Shown one piece after another: positions 54,931 through 63,106 of a stretch of DNA of 64,000 bases; the first letter of the stretch is position 1, and every line of letters starts with the position of its first letter. Source of the DNA: Bin80 sp965220365 (GTDB lineage: Bacteria > Bacteroidota > Rhodothermia > Rhodothermales > Bin80); assembly GCA_965220365.1 (NCBI GenBank), contig OZ244823.1, positions 62,001 through 126,000 on the forward strand, written 5' to 3'. A program made the position numbers and the translations under genes. A model generated the notes under the pieces. It was not told the DNA's origin, searched no databases, and saw only the letters and a program-made list of their open reading frames with translations.

Positions 54931-55788
54931 ATGAAGTTATCGGCTTCTGTTCTATTGTTCTTTCTGGCAGCAAACCTTTCGACTGCCTATGGGCAAGCTG
55001 ATGGCTGGTATGTCGAACTGGGTGCAGGCCCTGCTTTCAGTGGGGACTTGGCACAGGAAGGATTTAACCTTGACTCGTTCTGTTATCCAGGTTTTATCTG
55101 CTGCCCCGACCTGGATGGATGCAATACCAACAATCCAAATCAACACTCTGGATATCGGTGGAACTATCAAATCCCGACGGACCCGGGCTTTGCCTTCCGT
55201 GCCGGTGCAGGACGGGAGCAGGGATCGCTGCGCATTGACCTGAATATTCAATATTCCGCCCGAAATCTGCAACAGATTTTCAGCCGGATTGCGCACCTGG
55301 ACGAATCACCTGCCCCTCAGTTTGATCCAAATTCGGGGGTTCAGGTGACGTCCATCGCAACCATTGGCAAATTACGGGTCGCCTCTTTTCGCATCAATAC
55401 CTTCCTGGATCTGCTCCCTCGGGATCGCATGTTCCGCCCTTATCTGGGCATGGGAACCGGAGTCGCGCGTGCAGTCGTGACCGATTTGTATTACGAGGAG
55501 CGCTATTCATGCACGAACCAGCCATGCAGCGGGGATCTTTCAGGTTACGATTCACTGCAGGATGAGGATCTGGCGGATATTGTGCTTTTGGCTTCCGGGC
55601 ATGCTGGGTTCGAGTATATCCTCACTGAAAAAATTCTAGCAGGGGTTCGTTTCAGCTACACCCTGCTACAGGATTTTAACAGCCAAGGGGAGTACACTAC
55701 GCACAAAGTAGAAAATCTAACGAATACAACGACCTTCAGTAAACTAAACCTGTTTGCGATGACTGCGACTGTTCGCTATCGCTTGTGA
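54931..55788 (+). CDS. Outer membrane beta-barrel protein
   Basis: A 285-residue protein with a cleavable signal (SASVLLFFLAANLSTAYG) and alternating-hydrophobic strands separated by turns (GWYVELGAGPAFSGDL, RIDLNIQYSARNL, YLGMGTGVARAVV, ILAGVRFSYTLLQ, FAMTATVRYRL). It resembles small OmpA/OmpX-like barrels of Bacteroidota. The first loop holds a Cys-rich stretch (CYPGFICCPDLDGC) and a second Cys pair lies near CTNQPC, which suggests disulfides in surface loops. It is divergent from the sulfatase. Confidence 0.75.
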   Translation: MKLSASVLLFFLAANLSTAYGQADGWYVELGAGPAFSGDLAQEGFNLDSFCYPGFICCPDLDGCNTNNPNQHSGYRWNYQIPTDPGFAFRAGAGREQGSLRIDLNIQYSARNLQQIFSRIAHLDESPAPQFDPNSGVQVTSIATIGKLRVASFRINTFLDLLPRDRMFRPYLGMGTGVARAVVTDLYYEERYSCTNQPCSGDLSGYDSLQDEDLADIVLLASGHAGFEYILTEKILAGVRFSYTLLQDFNSQGEYTTHKVENLTNTTTFSKLNLFAMTATVRYRL

Positions 55789-55804
55789 TCTATGGTGGCG
55801 AGCA

Positions 55805-57595
55805 TTATTGGAGAGAATCTTCTCCAGGGTTTACGTACAGGTCTTTTTCATAGCTGTGCTGCTGGTCATACAGCTCCCGATAGCGGCCACCCATGCGATA
55901 GAGTGTAGTGTGGCTGCCCCGTTCGACGATCCTGCCTGCTTCGAGAACCAGAATCTGATCTGCGCTCCGGATGGTGGAGAGCCGGTGGGCAATGACGAAT
56001 GTGGTCCGTCCCTCTCGAAGATTCTTGAATCCTTCCTGAATCAATGCCTCGCTTTCCGTATCAAGGTTGGAGGTCGCTTCGTCCAGAACAAGGATTTTGG
56101 AGTTTGCCAGAATTGCGCGTGCGATGGAGATCCTTTGCCTCTGTCCGCCGCTGAGCTTTATCCCCCGCTCACCAACTACGGTGTCATAGGAGTCCGGGAA
56201 GCTCTGAATAAATTCATATGCATTCGCGATTCGGCTTGCATATTCGATTTCGTCGCGTGAAGCGGTCGGCTTGGCATAGCTGATGTTGTCTGCAATCGTG
56301 CCATCAAACAGGAAATTTTCCTGCATCACCACCCCCAGATATCTGCGGTAATCACTCAGCTTTAGGGTGGACAAGTCCTGACCATCAATCAGAACCCGCC
56401 CCTGTTGGGGTTGATTGAATCCCATAACCATACTGATCAACGTACTCTTTCCTGAACCACTTGGCCCAATCAATGCTGTCGTGGTTCCTTTCGCAGCGTG
56501 AAGAGAAACTCCCTTGATAACGGGGACAGTCTCGTCATAGCGAAAGTGTACATCTTCCAGGGTTACCTCTCCCTGCACCTGTTTCAATGTGCTTCTGTGA
56601 TCCTCATCTTCATCTTCCCGAATCTCTGTCATTAGATCTCTGATGCGATCAAGCCCCGCGAATGCCTCCGAAATCTGTGTGCCAACCATTGCCATCTGTA
56701 TGATGGGAGCGACCATCACCCCAACCACAAAAAGGTACATGACAAAATCCCCCAAAGTCAGAGCGTTCTCTGCAATCGCTCTGCCCCCCAGGATAATCAT
56801 CAAAGCACCGATGATTCCAATAATGACCGTTCCCAGCGCGACCGTTGCAGATGTACCCCGGATCGTTTTGGAGATCAGCCTGAATAATTGGATGACTCCC
56901 CCATTAAATTTACCCTGTTCCCGGCCTTCAGCCCCATATGCCTTGACCAACCAGATTCCACCAAGCGTTTCCCCAAGTGCCCCCGTGATCTCTGACCGGA
57001 TTTTTTGGCGCTTCCTGAAAATGGGTCGTAACACTCTGAATGCGTAGGCCATGAAGCCGCCGAATGTGGCTAGAATTACACAAATGATCAGGGTTACCTG
57101 CCAATAGAGTACAAACAGAATGATCAGTGCCAAGATTGCGGTCAACACCCCTCCAACCAGCATTACGATCCCTGTTCCCATCAGATTGCGGACCCCCTCG
57201 GGATCACTCATCACACGTGATATCAACTCACCGCTTTTGTGCCTCTCAAAAAAACGGGCGGGTAAATGAATCACATGATCATGGATCCGCTGACGCATTT
57301 CCATGATGGCTTTTTGGGCAGCAATACCGATCACATTTGATAATAAATACGATGTTCCTGCCTGGACAATAGTCGCACCAACGGCTACCAAGGCGAGTGG
57401 CATCAACAGTTCCATTTGATCGTTGCCAATGACTTCATCAATCAGCCACTTGCTAGTTCCGGGCAGCACAAAGCTGCTCACACGATTGATGACCATGAGA
57501 ACAAAACCGACCGCCAGAGTTTTCCGATACCTCCACATCAGTTGTCGTGCCTGATTCCAGGCCGACCAGGTAATTTTACGGCTCTTTTCAGTCAC
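55805..57595 (-). CDS. ABC exporter, fused membrane and ATPase domains (MsbA-like)
   Basis: A 596-residue half-transporter. Six membrane helices (about 25-320) include coupling motifs such as FFERHKSGELISRVMSD. The nucleotide-binding domain has Walker A IGPSGSGKSTLISMV (about 385), Q-loop VVMQENFLFDGTI, signature LSGGQRQRISIARA, Walker B ILVLDEATSNLD and switch His in VIAHRLSTI. It would act as a homodimer, exporting lipids or hydrophobic compounds. It converges with the outer membrane barrel gene, 16 bases apart. Confidence 0.93.
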   Translation of the reverse strand: MTEKSRKITWSAWNQARQLMWRYRKTLAVGFVLMVINRVSSFVLPGTSKWLIDEVIGNDQMELLMPLALVAVGATIVQAGTSYLLSNVIGIAAQKAIMEMRQRIHDHVIHLPARFFERHKSGELISRVMSDPEGVRNLMGTGIVMLVGGVLTAILALIILFVLYWQVTLIICVILATFGGFMAYAFRVLRPIFRKRQKIRSEITGALGETLGGIWLVKAYGAEGREQGKFNGGVIQLFRLISKTIRGTSATVALGTVIIGIIGALMIILGGRAIAENALTLGDFVMYLFVVGVMVAPIIQMAMVGTQISEAFAGLDRIRDLMTEIREDEDEDHRSTLKQVQGEVTLEDVHFRYDETVPVIKGVSLHAAKGTTTALIGPSGSGKSTLISMVMGFNQPQQGRVLIDGQDLSTLKLSDYRRYLGVVMQENFLFDGTIADNISYAKPTASRDEIEYASRIANAYEFIQSFPDSYDTVVGERGIKLSGGQRQRISIARAILANSKILVLDEATSNLDTESEALIQEGFKNLREGRTTFVIAHRLSTIRSADQILVLEAGRIVERGSHTTLYRMGGRYRELYDQQHSYEKDLYVNPGEDSLQ

Positions 57596-57713
57596 AACTA
57601 TCTCGTCTGAGTAATGGTCTTATCCCTATTATCGTGTTGATTGATCCGCCCTTTCTACTCTTCAATGCCCGTGGAAGAGGACTAGTACCGTTTTCCGGCA
57701 TGAACGTTGTATC

Positions 57714-58835
57714 TCAATAGCCCAAGGCCCCCCGAACCAGCATCCCCATCGCAAACCCGGTGTAATTACCCATTGCATACCCAAGAAGTCCCACAGCTAC
57801 TCCAGGCAATACCCGATCTGCTGCTCCCCGGGCCGTGGCAAGTGCCATTGCGGAGGCGGGTCCACCCACGTTTGCCTGTGACGCAATCGCAAGTGTGGTC
57901 GCATCCAACCGAAATAATGCTCCAAGCCCAAATACACAAACTCCGTGTAGAACGACCGTCCCAACTGCAAAATATAACACCCCAGGGCCGATCACGATAA
58001 TGTTCTTCACGACAGACTGTGCTCCATTCGTGGCAAGAAACAACAGCAACAAGTAATATCCCCAGAGGCCTGCACCTGAGAGTTGGCGGATATAAGGCAG
58101 CTGCCCAACTGCAAGTGCGATTGTGGTGAGCCACAAGACCTCAGGAATGCCGGGCACAAGAGCTCCCAAATGCTTTGCAAGCCATACCGCGCCAAGTGCA
58201 ATGATCACCAGCAGTGCTGCATCCTGTAATCGAACCGGTGTGCTCTTATAGAGTGATCCAATCAGTCCATCCTGCTCCCTTGACTGCTGCACCGACTGCC
58301 TGCGACCGAAGAATAACGGAGCTACCAGACAAGCCGCCATCCACAAAGCTGTGATCAGTACATCCGCTGCAATGGCGGCGGAAAACATCTCGCTGCTGGT
58401 GTCAAACGCACGCCCCAGTGCTGCAAAATTCACTCCTCCTCCGTTGTACGTACCCATGAATTGCCCTGCCAATTTCCAAGTCTCCGGTCCAATGAGAGGA
58501 GCTAGAACGAGTGCAGAAATGAATGCACCCGCAGCCGTGCCAATGGCACCCAACCCAAATGCAAGCAGCATGGGCCCGCCGGCACTGCGAATCGTGCTGA
58601 TATTTACACTCAGTAAAATGAGCACAATCCCCAGACTGATGCCTGGATCAATAAGCACGTCGTAGGCCTTGTTCTGTGCTGGAATCAGCCCCACATTGGA
58701 CAGTACCATTGCCAGCAGGATCCCGACCAGCGCGGCACTCAGTGCTTTGAAAAGCGCAAAGCGGGTTTCCAGAAATACCGCAACCCACACGACAATTGCC
58801 AAAATCAAAAAGACCGAGAGGGGATGCGTAATCAT
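57714..58835 (-). CDS. DUF819-family membrane protein
   Basis: A 373-residue protein with about ten hydrophobic helices, matching DUF819: the early FALFKALSAALVGILLAMVL, QFMGTYNGGGVNFAALG (conserved Gly/Asn-rich loop, about 140), SAAIAADVLITALWMAACL, and late ASQANVGGPASAMALA. The two inverted Gly/Asn/Asp loops suggest a transporter-like fold. Function is not established for the family. Confidence 0.85.
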   Translation of the reverse strand: MITHPLSVFLILAIVVWVAVFLETRFALFKALSAALVGILLAMVLSNVGLIPAQNKAYDVLIDPGISLGIVLILLSVNISTIRSAGGPMLLAFGLGAIGTAAGAFISALVLAPLIGPETWKLAGQFMGTYNGGGVNFAALGRAFDTSSEMFSAAIAADVLITALWMAACLVAPLFFGRRQSVQQSREQDGLIGSLYKSTPVRLQDAALLVIIALGAVWLAKHLGALVPGIPEVLWLTTIALAVGQLPYIRQLSGAGLWGYYLLLLFLATNGAQSVVKNIIVIGPGVLYFAVGTVVLHGVCVFGLGALFRLDATTLAIASQANVGGPASAMALATARGAADRVLPGVAVGLLGYAMGNYTGFAMGMLVRGALGY

Positions 58836-59147
58836 GCGGAGCTATGTTTATGCCTTTTGAAAGAGCAATACTTCATTTGCCATCGAGCACCATATGGATC
58901 GTTCGGATTTCACAACTAGGCCCAACAATTTAATGATCCAGCGCCACTCTCTCACCAAGTCATGAAGATCATCCTGTCAACTCCACCAGCCGATCACCGG
59001 GGAGCCTGTGCAGAGTAACCTCCCCTGTAGATACCAGATATCCTCATTGATCTCTTTTGCCCCCAATCGAAACGAATTATTCCAGATTGCATTTGAACGG
59101 ATCTGAACCACTAGGTCTTTTCCCCTCTAATCGAGAGACACGGTTTT
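58836..59147. other. Divergent intergenic region
   Basis: About 310 bases between the DUF819 gene and the sugar dehydrogenase gene. I saw no ORF, repeat or clear promoter. Confidence 0.35.
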
Positions 59148-60857
59148 ATGTCACCACTGCTCCGACCGTACATCCTTCTCCTATCCTGTGTTCTCGTGCA
59201 CTGTGCCTGGAGCCAGCCTCAGGTAGCCTTTGAGGAAGCATTTTCTAACCTTACTTTTCGTCGGCCAGTAGATTTGCAGCACTTTGGAGAGGATCTCTTC
59301 GTAGTGGAACAACCTGGTATCATCTGGACCTTCGAAAATCGGCAGGATGTCACGGATCGGCATCAGTTTTTGAACATCCAGAACCGTGTGCGCTCTGGCG
59401 GGAACGAGGAGGGGCTCCTGGGATTGGCATTCCACCCGGACTTTGACACGAATGGGCACTTTTTTGTCTACTATTCCGCTTCAAACCCAAGGCGCAGTAT
59501 CGTTTCCAGATTTAAGACCCTTGTGGATAATCCGAGGCGGGGGGATCCAGACAGTGAAGTGGTCATTCTGGAAGCGAGCCAACCGGCTAGTAATCATAAT
59601 GGAGGACAGCTTGCGTTCGGACCAGATGGATATCTGTACATCGCTCTGGGGGATGGTGGGGGTGCAAACGACCAGTTTGGGCATGGTCAGAACACGAAAT
59701 CGCTCTTGGGAACGATCTCCAGGATTGATGTAAGTACCATCCCCTATTCCATCCCGTCAGATAACCCCTTTGCCGGTTCAACAACTGACCGGCCGGAAAT
59801 CTTTGCCTGGGGGCTTCGCAACCCCTGGAGATTTAGCTTTGACCCCAATACCGGGGTGATCTACGCTGCGGATGTCGGGCAAAACACGATAGAAGAGGTA
59901 AACATCATTGAAAGCGGAGGGAACTATGGATGGCCAATTATGGAGGGAACCCGATGCTTTCGGCCACGCACCAACTGCAATCAGGACGGGTTGATCCTGC
60001 CTATTTTTGAATACGATCATTCCAACGGCCCCGCATCTGTGACAGGGGGATATGTTTATCGAGGTCCCGGTGTCCCGGACCTTACAGGCTGGTATGTCTT
60101 GGGAGACTATGTGGACGGTCGTTTCTGGGGACTGCTCTATGATGGAGATCAACTCGTCGAATCCACCCTGCTGCTTAATACATTTTTGCAGCCATTTTCC
60201 TTCGGCATAGATCACCAGGGGGAAGTGTACATGCTTGCCAGTGACGGCCACATCTACAGATTCTCGGCAACGGGAGGTTCACTGGGATTTGAGTCATTTA
60301 TCGAGCCCCTGCAATTTACCAGAAACAACCCAATCCCGACAATAACCCTTCCCGCGGCCCGAGGTGGATCCGGTACATTTCGCTACTCCCTCAGTCCTGA
60401 TCTCCCGTCAGGACTGATCTTTGACCCTTCCACACGCACTCTGCAAGGAACTCCCCTCGAAATTTTAGACACTACCACCTACACACTTCATGCTGAAGCC
60501 ATCGGTGGTCTACAGGGATCTATTACGTTTGAGCTCTCTATCCATGAGCCGCTGGATCGAACCGAGATGTCCGAACCTCTACCTGCATTTTTTCTGCATG
60601 GCCATTATCCCAACCCTTCATCCGGCGATGTGAGTGTTGTTTTTGATCTCCCTGAACAGGCAATCGTCACGGTCGAATTGCATGACCTGACTGGACGCCG
60701 GGTTGTGTCAGTTCCTCCACAGACAATGCCTGTAGCTGCGCAGCAATCCATCCTGATCCCAGTCAATACCCTCCCAAGGGGGGCTTACATTTATCGCCTT
60801 ATTGTGGATGGGGAAAACGATGTGTTCTCTGCTTCTGGGATGCTCCTTCTTCAATAG
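59148..60857 (+). CDS. Secreted PQQ-type sugar dehydrogenase with T9SS sorting domain
   Basis: A 569-residue protein: signal peptide (YILLLSCVLVHCAWS), then a six-bladed soluble glucose/sorbosone dehydrogenase domain (about 25-380) with RPVDLQHFGEDLFVVEQPG, GLLGLAFHPDFDTNGHFFVY, NHNGGQLAFGPDGYLYIALG, WGLRNPWRFSFDP and GGNYGWPIMEG. A putative-Ig linker (ITLPAARGGSGTFRYSL to LHAEAIGGLQGSITFEL) follows. The last 80 residues (FFLHGHYPNPSSGDVSVVF, VELHDLTGRRV, LPRGAYIYRL) form a type A T9SS C-terminal domain. It should be exported through the type IX system and anchored or released at the surface. PQQ supply is not encoded here. Confidence 0.9.
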   Translation: MSPLLRPYILLLSCVLVHCAWSQPQVAFEEAFSNLTFRRPVDLQHFGEDLFVVEQPGIIWTFENRQDVTDRHQFLNIQNRVRSGGNEEGLLGLAFHPDFDTNGHFFVYYSASNPRRSIVSRFKTLVDNPRRGDPDSEVVILEASQPASNHNGGQLAFGPDGYLYIALGDGGGANDQFGHGQNTKSLLGTISRIDVSTIPYSIPSDNPFAGSTTDRPEIFAWGLRNPWRFSFDPNTGVIYAADVGQNTIEEVNIIESGGNYGWPIMEGTRCFRPRTNCNQDGLILPIFEYDHSNGPASVTGGYVYRGPGVPDLTGWYVLGDYVDGRFWGLLYDGDQLVESTLLLNTFLQPFSFGIDHQGEVYMLASDGHIYRFSATGGSLGFESFIEPLQFTRNNPIPTITLPAARGGSGTFRYSLSPDLPSGLIFDPSTRTLQGTPLEILDTTTYTLHAEAIGGLQGSITFELSIHEPLDRTEMSEPLPAFFLHGHYPNPSSGDVSVVFDLPEQAIVTVELHDLTGRRVVSVPPQTMPVAAQQSILIPVNTLPRGAYIYRLIVDGENDVFSASGMLLLQ

Positions 60858-60860
60858 TTA

Positions 60861-61169
60861 ATGCCAGCCAGAAAAAATAACTTGGAATGGCTTCACCCGG
60901 GATATCCACCATTTGAGACCCCGAGAAGATCTACATCTGATGCCGGGCAAGAGTCTTTTGCTATGGAGGCTTGCTTTTATTCTCTGATGCATGAAATACC
61001 CGTACACCTTGATTTCTATCAGGCACGAGTAATTGACAGTCTCAAGAAAATCATCCATGAACGGTTGTCTGTAAAAGAATTGCCAGCAGATGGTCCTCCC
61101 AGTCTTGTGGACCGAACGTTCTTGGCGATATATTCCCCGCCAATGTTCCAGAGCGACTACCGTCCGTGA
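60861..61169 (+). CDS. Small ORF, unknown
   Basis: A 102-codon frame (MPARKNNLEWLHPGYPPFET) starts three bases after the dehydrogenase stop. The second half has a helical look (YQARVIDSLKKIIHERLSVK). I recognise no family. It overlaps the next frame through GTGA. It may be a decayed gene. Confidence 0.3.
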   Translation: MPARKNNLEWLHPGYPPFETPRRSTSDAGQESFAMEACFYSLMHEIPVHLDFYQARVIDSLKKIIHERLSVKELPADGPPSLVDRTFLAIYSPPMFQSDYRP

Positions 61170-61492
61170 CTAATTTAGCAGAAGACATTAGATGGATTAA
61201 CCAAAACGCTCCTATGACTTTTATTGATGATGTTCGACGCTTGCTTCCGCACACTGAAACCGAAATGACAGCTCTGCAGATAATCATGGAACACGAAGAG
61301 GTGCATGGTCACCAAGTCACTGATGTGCACAAACAGAATCTTAGCTACGGGAACTATATACTTCACCTTACTACTGTACAACGTGTGGAAAAGAACACAT
61401 CCCCGGTTTGGAGAACCCCGCCGAGGCAAAACTGCTTCAAAACGATTCAATGCCACCTAAACAGCCCATTCTCAAATGCCAGTTCAAACTAA
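61166..61492 (+). CDS. Small ORF, unknown
   Basis: A GTG-started 108-codon frame overlapping the previous stop by four bases (VTNLAEDIRWINQNAPMTFI). The first 50 codons look coding (DDVRRLLPHTETEMTALQII) and the last third does not. It could be the continuation of a frameshifted gene together with 60861-61169. Confidence 0.25.
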   Translation: MTNLAEDIRWINQNAPMTFIDDVRRLLPHTETEMTALQIIMEHEEVHGHQVTDVHKQNLSYGNYILHLTTVQRVEKNTSPVWRTPPRQNCFKTIQCHLNSPFSNASSN

Positions 61493-61829
61493 ATACACTC
61501 GCGGGTGGGATTGGAAAGTCCGCCGCTTGATAGATGTCAATGAAGAAGTTCGTGAGTTACTCGGTGAAGAGGTTCTCGGGCTGGTAGGTGGGCGAGTGAG
61601 GAAGATGGGGGAAGAGAAAATCTACACCGCGGAGAATGCAGATGATGCGGTCAGGAAGTGCATTCTCGACTGCCTGCGCGCACGAGACGGCGGGGGAGAT
61701 CTAGACGTGGCGGTGATGGTTGTGGGGCAGAAACTGAAAGCACTGGCCGAGTTTGAGGTGCGGATGCCGAATGGTAAACACGAAGGATTCTATCAGGCTT
61801 CCATTATGATAGGAGAGGGGCGTGACTAA
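61476..61829 (+). CDS. Hypothetical protein
   Basis: A 117-residue frame with coding character: WDWKVRRLIDVNEEVRELLG, KMGEEKIYTAENADDAVRK, LDVAVMVVGQKLKALAEFEV. It is rich in GAG/GTG codons, unlike the two frames upstream. No family is recognised. It ends just before a transposase remnant. Confidence 0.45.
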   Translation: MPVQTKYTRGWDWKVRRLIDVNEEVRELLGEEVLGLVGGRVRKMGEEKIYTAENADDAVRKCILDCLRARDGGGDLDVAVMVVGQKLKALAEFEVRMPNGKHEGFYQASIMIGEGRD

Positions 61830-61897
61830 GTTGGCTTTACCAATCCGCATTGTGTAGCATAGGAGTGGGGACCTACCTACGACCCTCTCCACTTGCC

Positions 61898-62551
61898 TGA
61901 ATTCCCGCATTGATTTCCTGGTATGAATATCAGGGTCGTTTATGAAACTCTACGCGCAGGGTTTTATTCTGCAGCCACGGGATTTTCTGTCGCAGTTCAG
62001 GGTATCCGGCCGCAATGAGGTAATTGTCTTTGGCGCGTGCGCGCATTTGGACGATAATTTCATTTTGGGTGATGGTTACCTTTCCGGCGTGTCGTGTCAG
62101 ATCCCGAAAGAGGGTCCGGGCCTCGGCTTTTTCATAGCCGTTTCCGACTCTGGCCCCCAGGAGTCGATAGAGCATGCTGGCCATAACGGTCAACTGCACA
62201 TCAACATTGATGCGCATGGGCACGGCAGAGCTCAGGGCATCCATGTGAAAGAAGTCAATGGCATCGCTGATGAGATTTTCGATGACCATGCGGCGGGCAT
62301 AGCGATCAATGAGTTGGTTGGGGGGGCGTTTCATCTGATTGGTGATGAGCACGGTAGGCTTGTCGTGGCCCAGGTTTTTGACAAGCAGCTGTCGCAGCGG
62401 CTCGGGATAGGCACGCAGTTTGACGGTTTCGTCGACCACGCTTGGGGTGCGGTAGGCCCGGCCAATGTTGGAGAGGCGGATTTGGGTCCATGCGGACTTG
62501 TCCAGGGTATGGATGCGCTGGACTAGCCTGAATTCCCGGGGGAGTTCAGGC
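61898..62551 (-). mobile_element. Truncated DDE insertion sequence remnant
   Basis: The left edge is CCTGAATTCCCG at 61898 and the right edge, on the reverse strand, CCTGAACTCCCC near 62551, consistent with short inverted ends. The right edge also has a direct CCTGAATTCCCG, making a local palindrome. Only the 3' part of a transposase gene is inside. Confidence 0.5.
61930..62526 (-). pseudogene. Transposase C-terminal fragment
   Basis: The reverse strand reads LVQRIHTLDKSAWTQIRLSN, then VVDETVKLRAYPEPLRQLLV, VLITNQMKRPPNQLIDRYAR, and RRMVIENLISDAIDFFHMD, whose Arg-x-x-x-Glu block fits the last catalytic Glu of an IS4-like DDE enzyme. A conserved tail ends NYLIAAGYPE. About 200 codons remain without a start region; the first two catalytic aspartates are absent. 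The exact IS family is uncertain. Confidence 0.65.
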
Positions 62552-62559
62552 TAGGGAAA

Positions 62560-62826
62560 TTCACTCACGCCGATGCTGGACAAATGCACCTCTATCTCAA
62601 CTATGCGCTGAAAAATTGGGTTCAGGAGGGAGAAAATCCACCAGTGGGGCTGATTCTATGTGCACAGAAGGACGAAGCGGTTGCACAGTACGCACTTGAA
62701 GGGTTACCGAATAAAGTAATGGCTGCTGAATACCGTACGGCTTTACCGGACGAGGAACTCCTCGCGTCTGAAATTGACCGCGCCCGGAAAGCAATAGATA
62801 CGTTTGATTTGCTGTCGAGGGGATAA
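62560..62826 (+). pseudogene. C-terminal remnant of a DUF1016 (PDDEXK) nuclease
   Basis: The frame reads DAGQMHLYLNYALKNWVQEG, ENPPVGLILCAQKDEAVAQY and ALEGLPNKVMAAEYRTALPD, the C-terminal end of the DUF1016/YhcG nuclease domain, which is normally about 340-370 residues. The 5' three quarters are missing; the transposase remnant abuts it on the left. No matching N-terminal part is found upstream in the window. Confidence 0.75.
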
Positions 62827-63106
62827 ATGGCTTCCTAATGATGCTCGTGAAGATTTGAAGGAGAGTTCTGGAGGGATTTCATGGTTCTGAGAGAATGTAA
62901 GCGAATTGCCGAGCTATATCTCCCGATTGCTGATGTTTCAAAGCGCGCTGCAAAAGAGAAGTCAACCCGACATGGCCATCCTTCCACACTACATCTGTGA
63001 TGGGATCGGCGCCCGATAGCATCGTGCCGAACTGTGCTGATGGGATTGCCGCTTCCAGATCCCTATGATCTTAATTATCCCGGTGCACTCAACCTATTGA
63101 TCCTGA
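62827..63106. other. Spacer, nothing recognised
   Basis: About 280 bases between the nuclease remnant and the hydrolase gene with no supported ORF, repeat or terminator. Confidence 0.35.
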
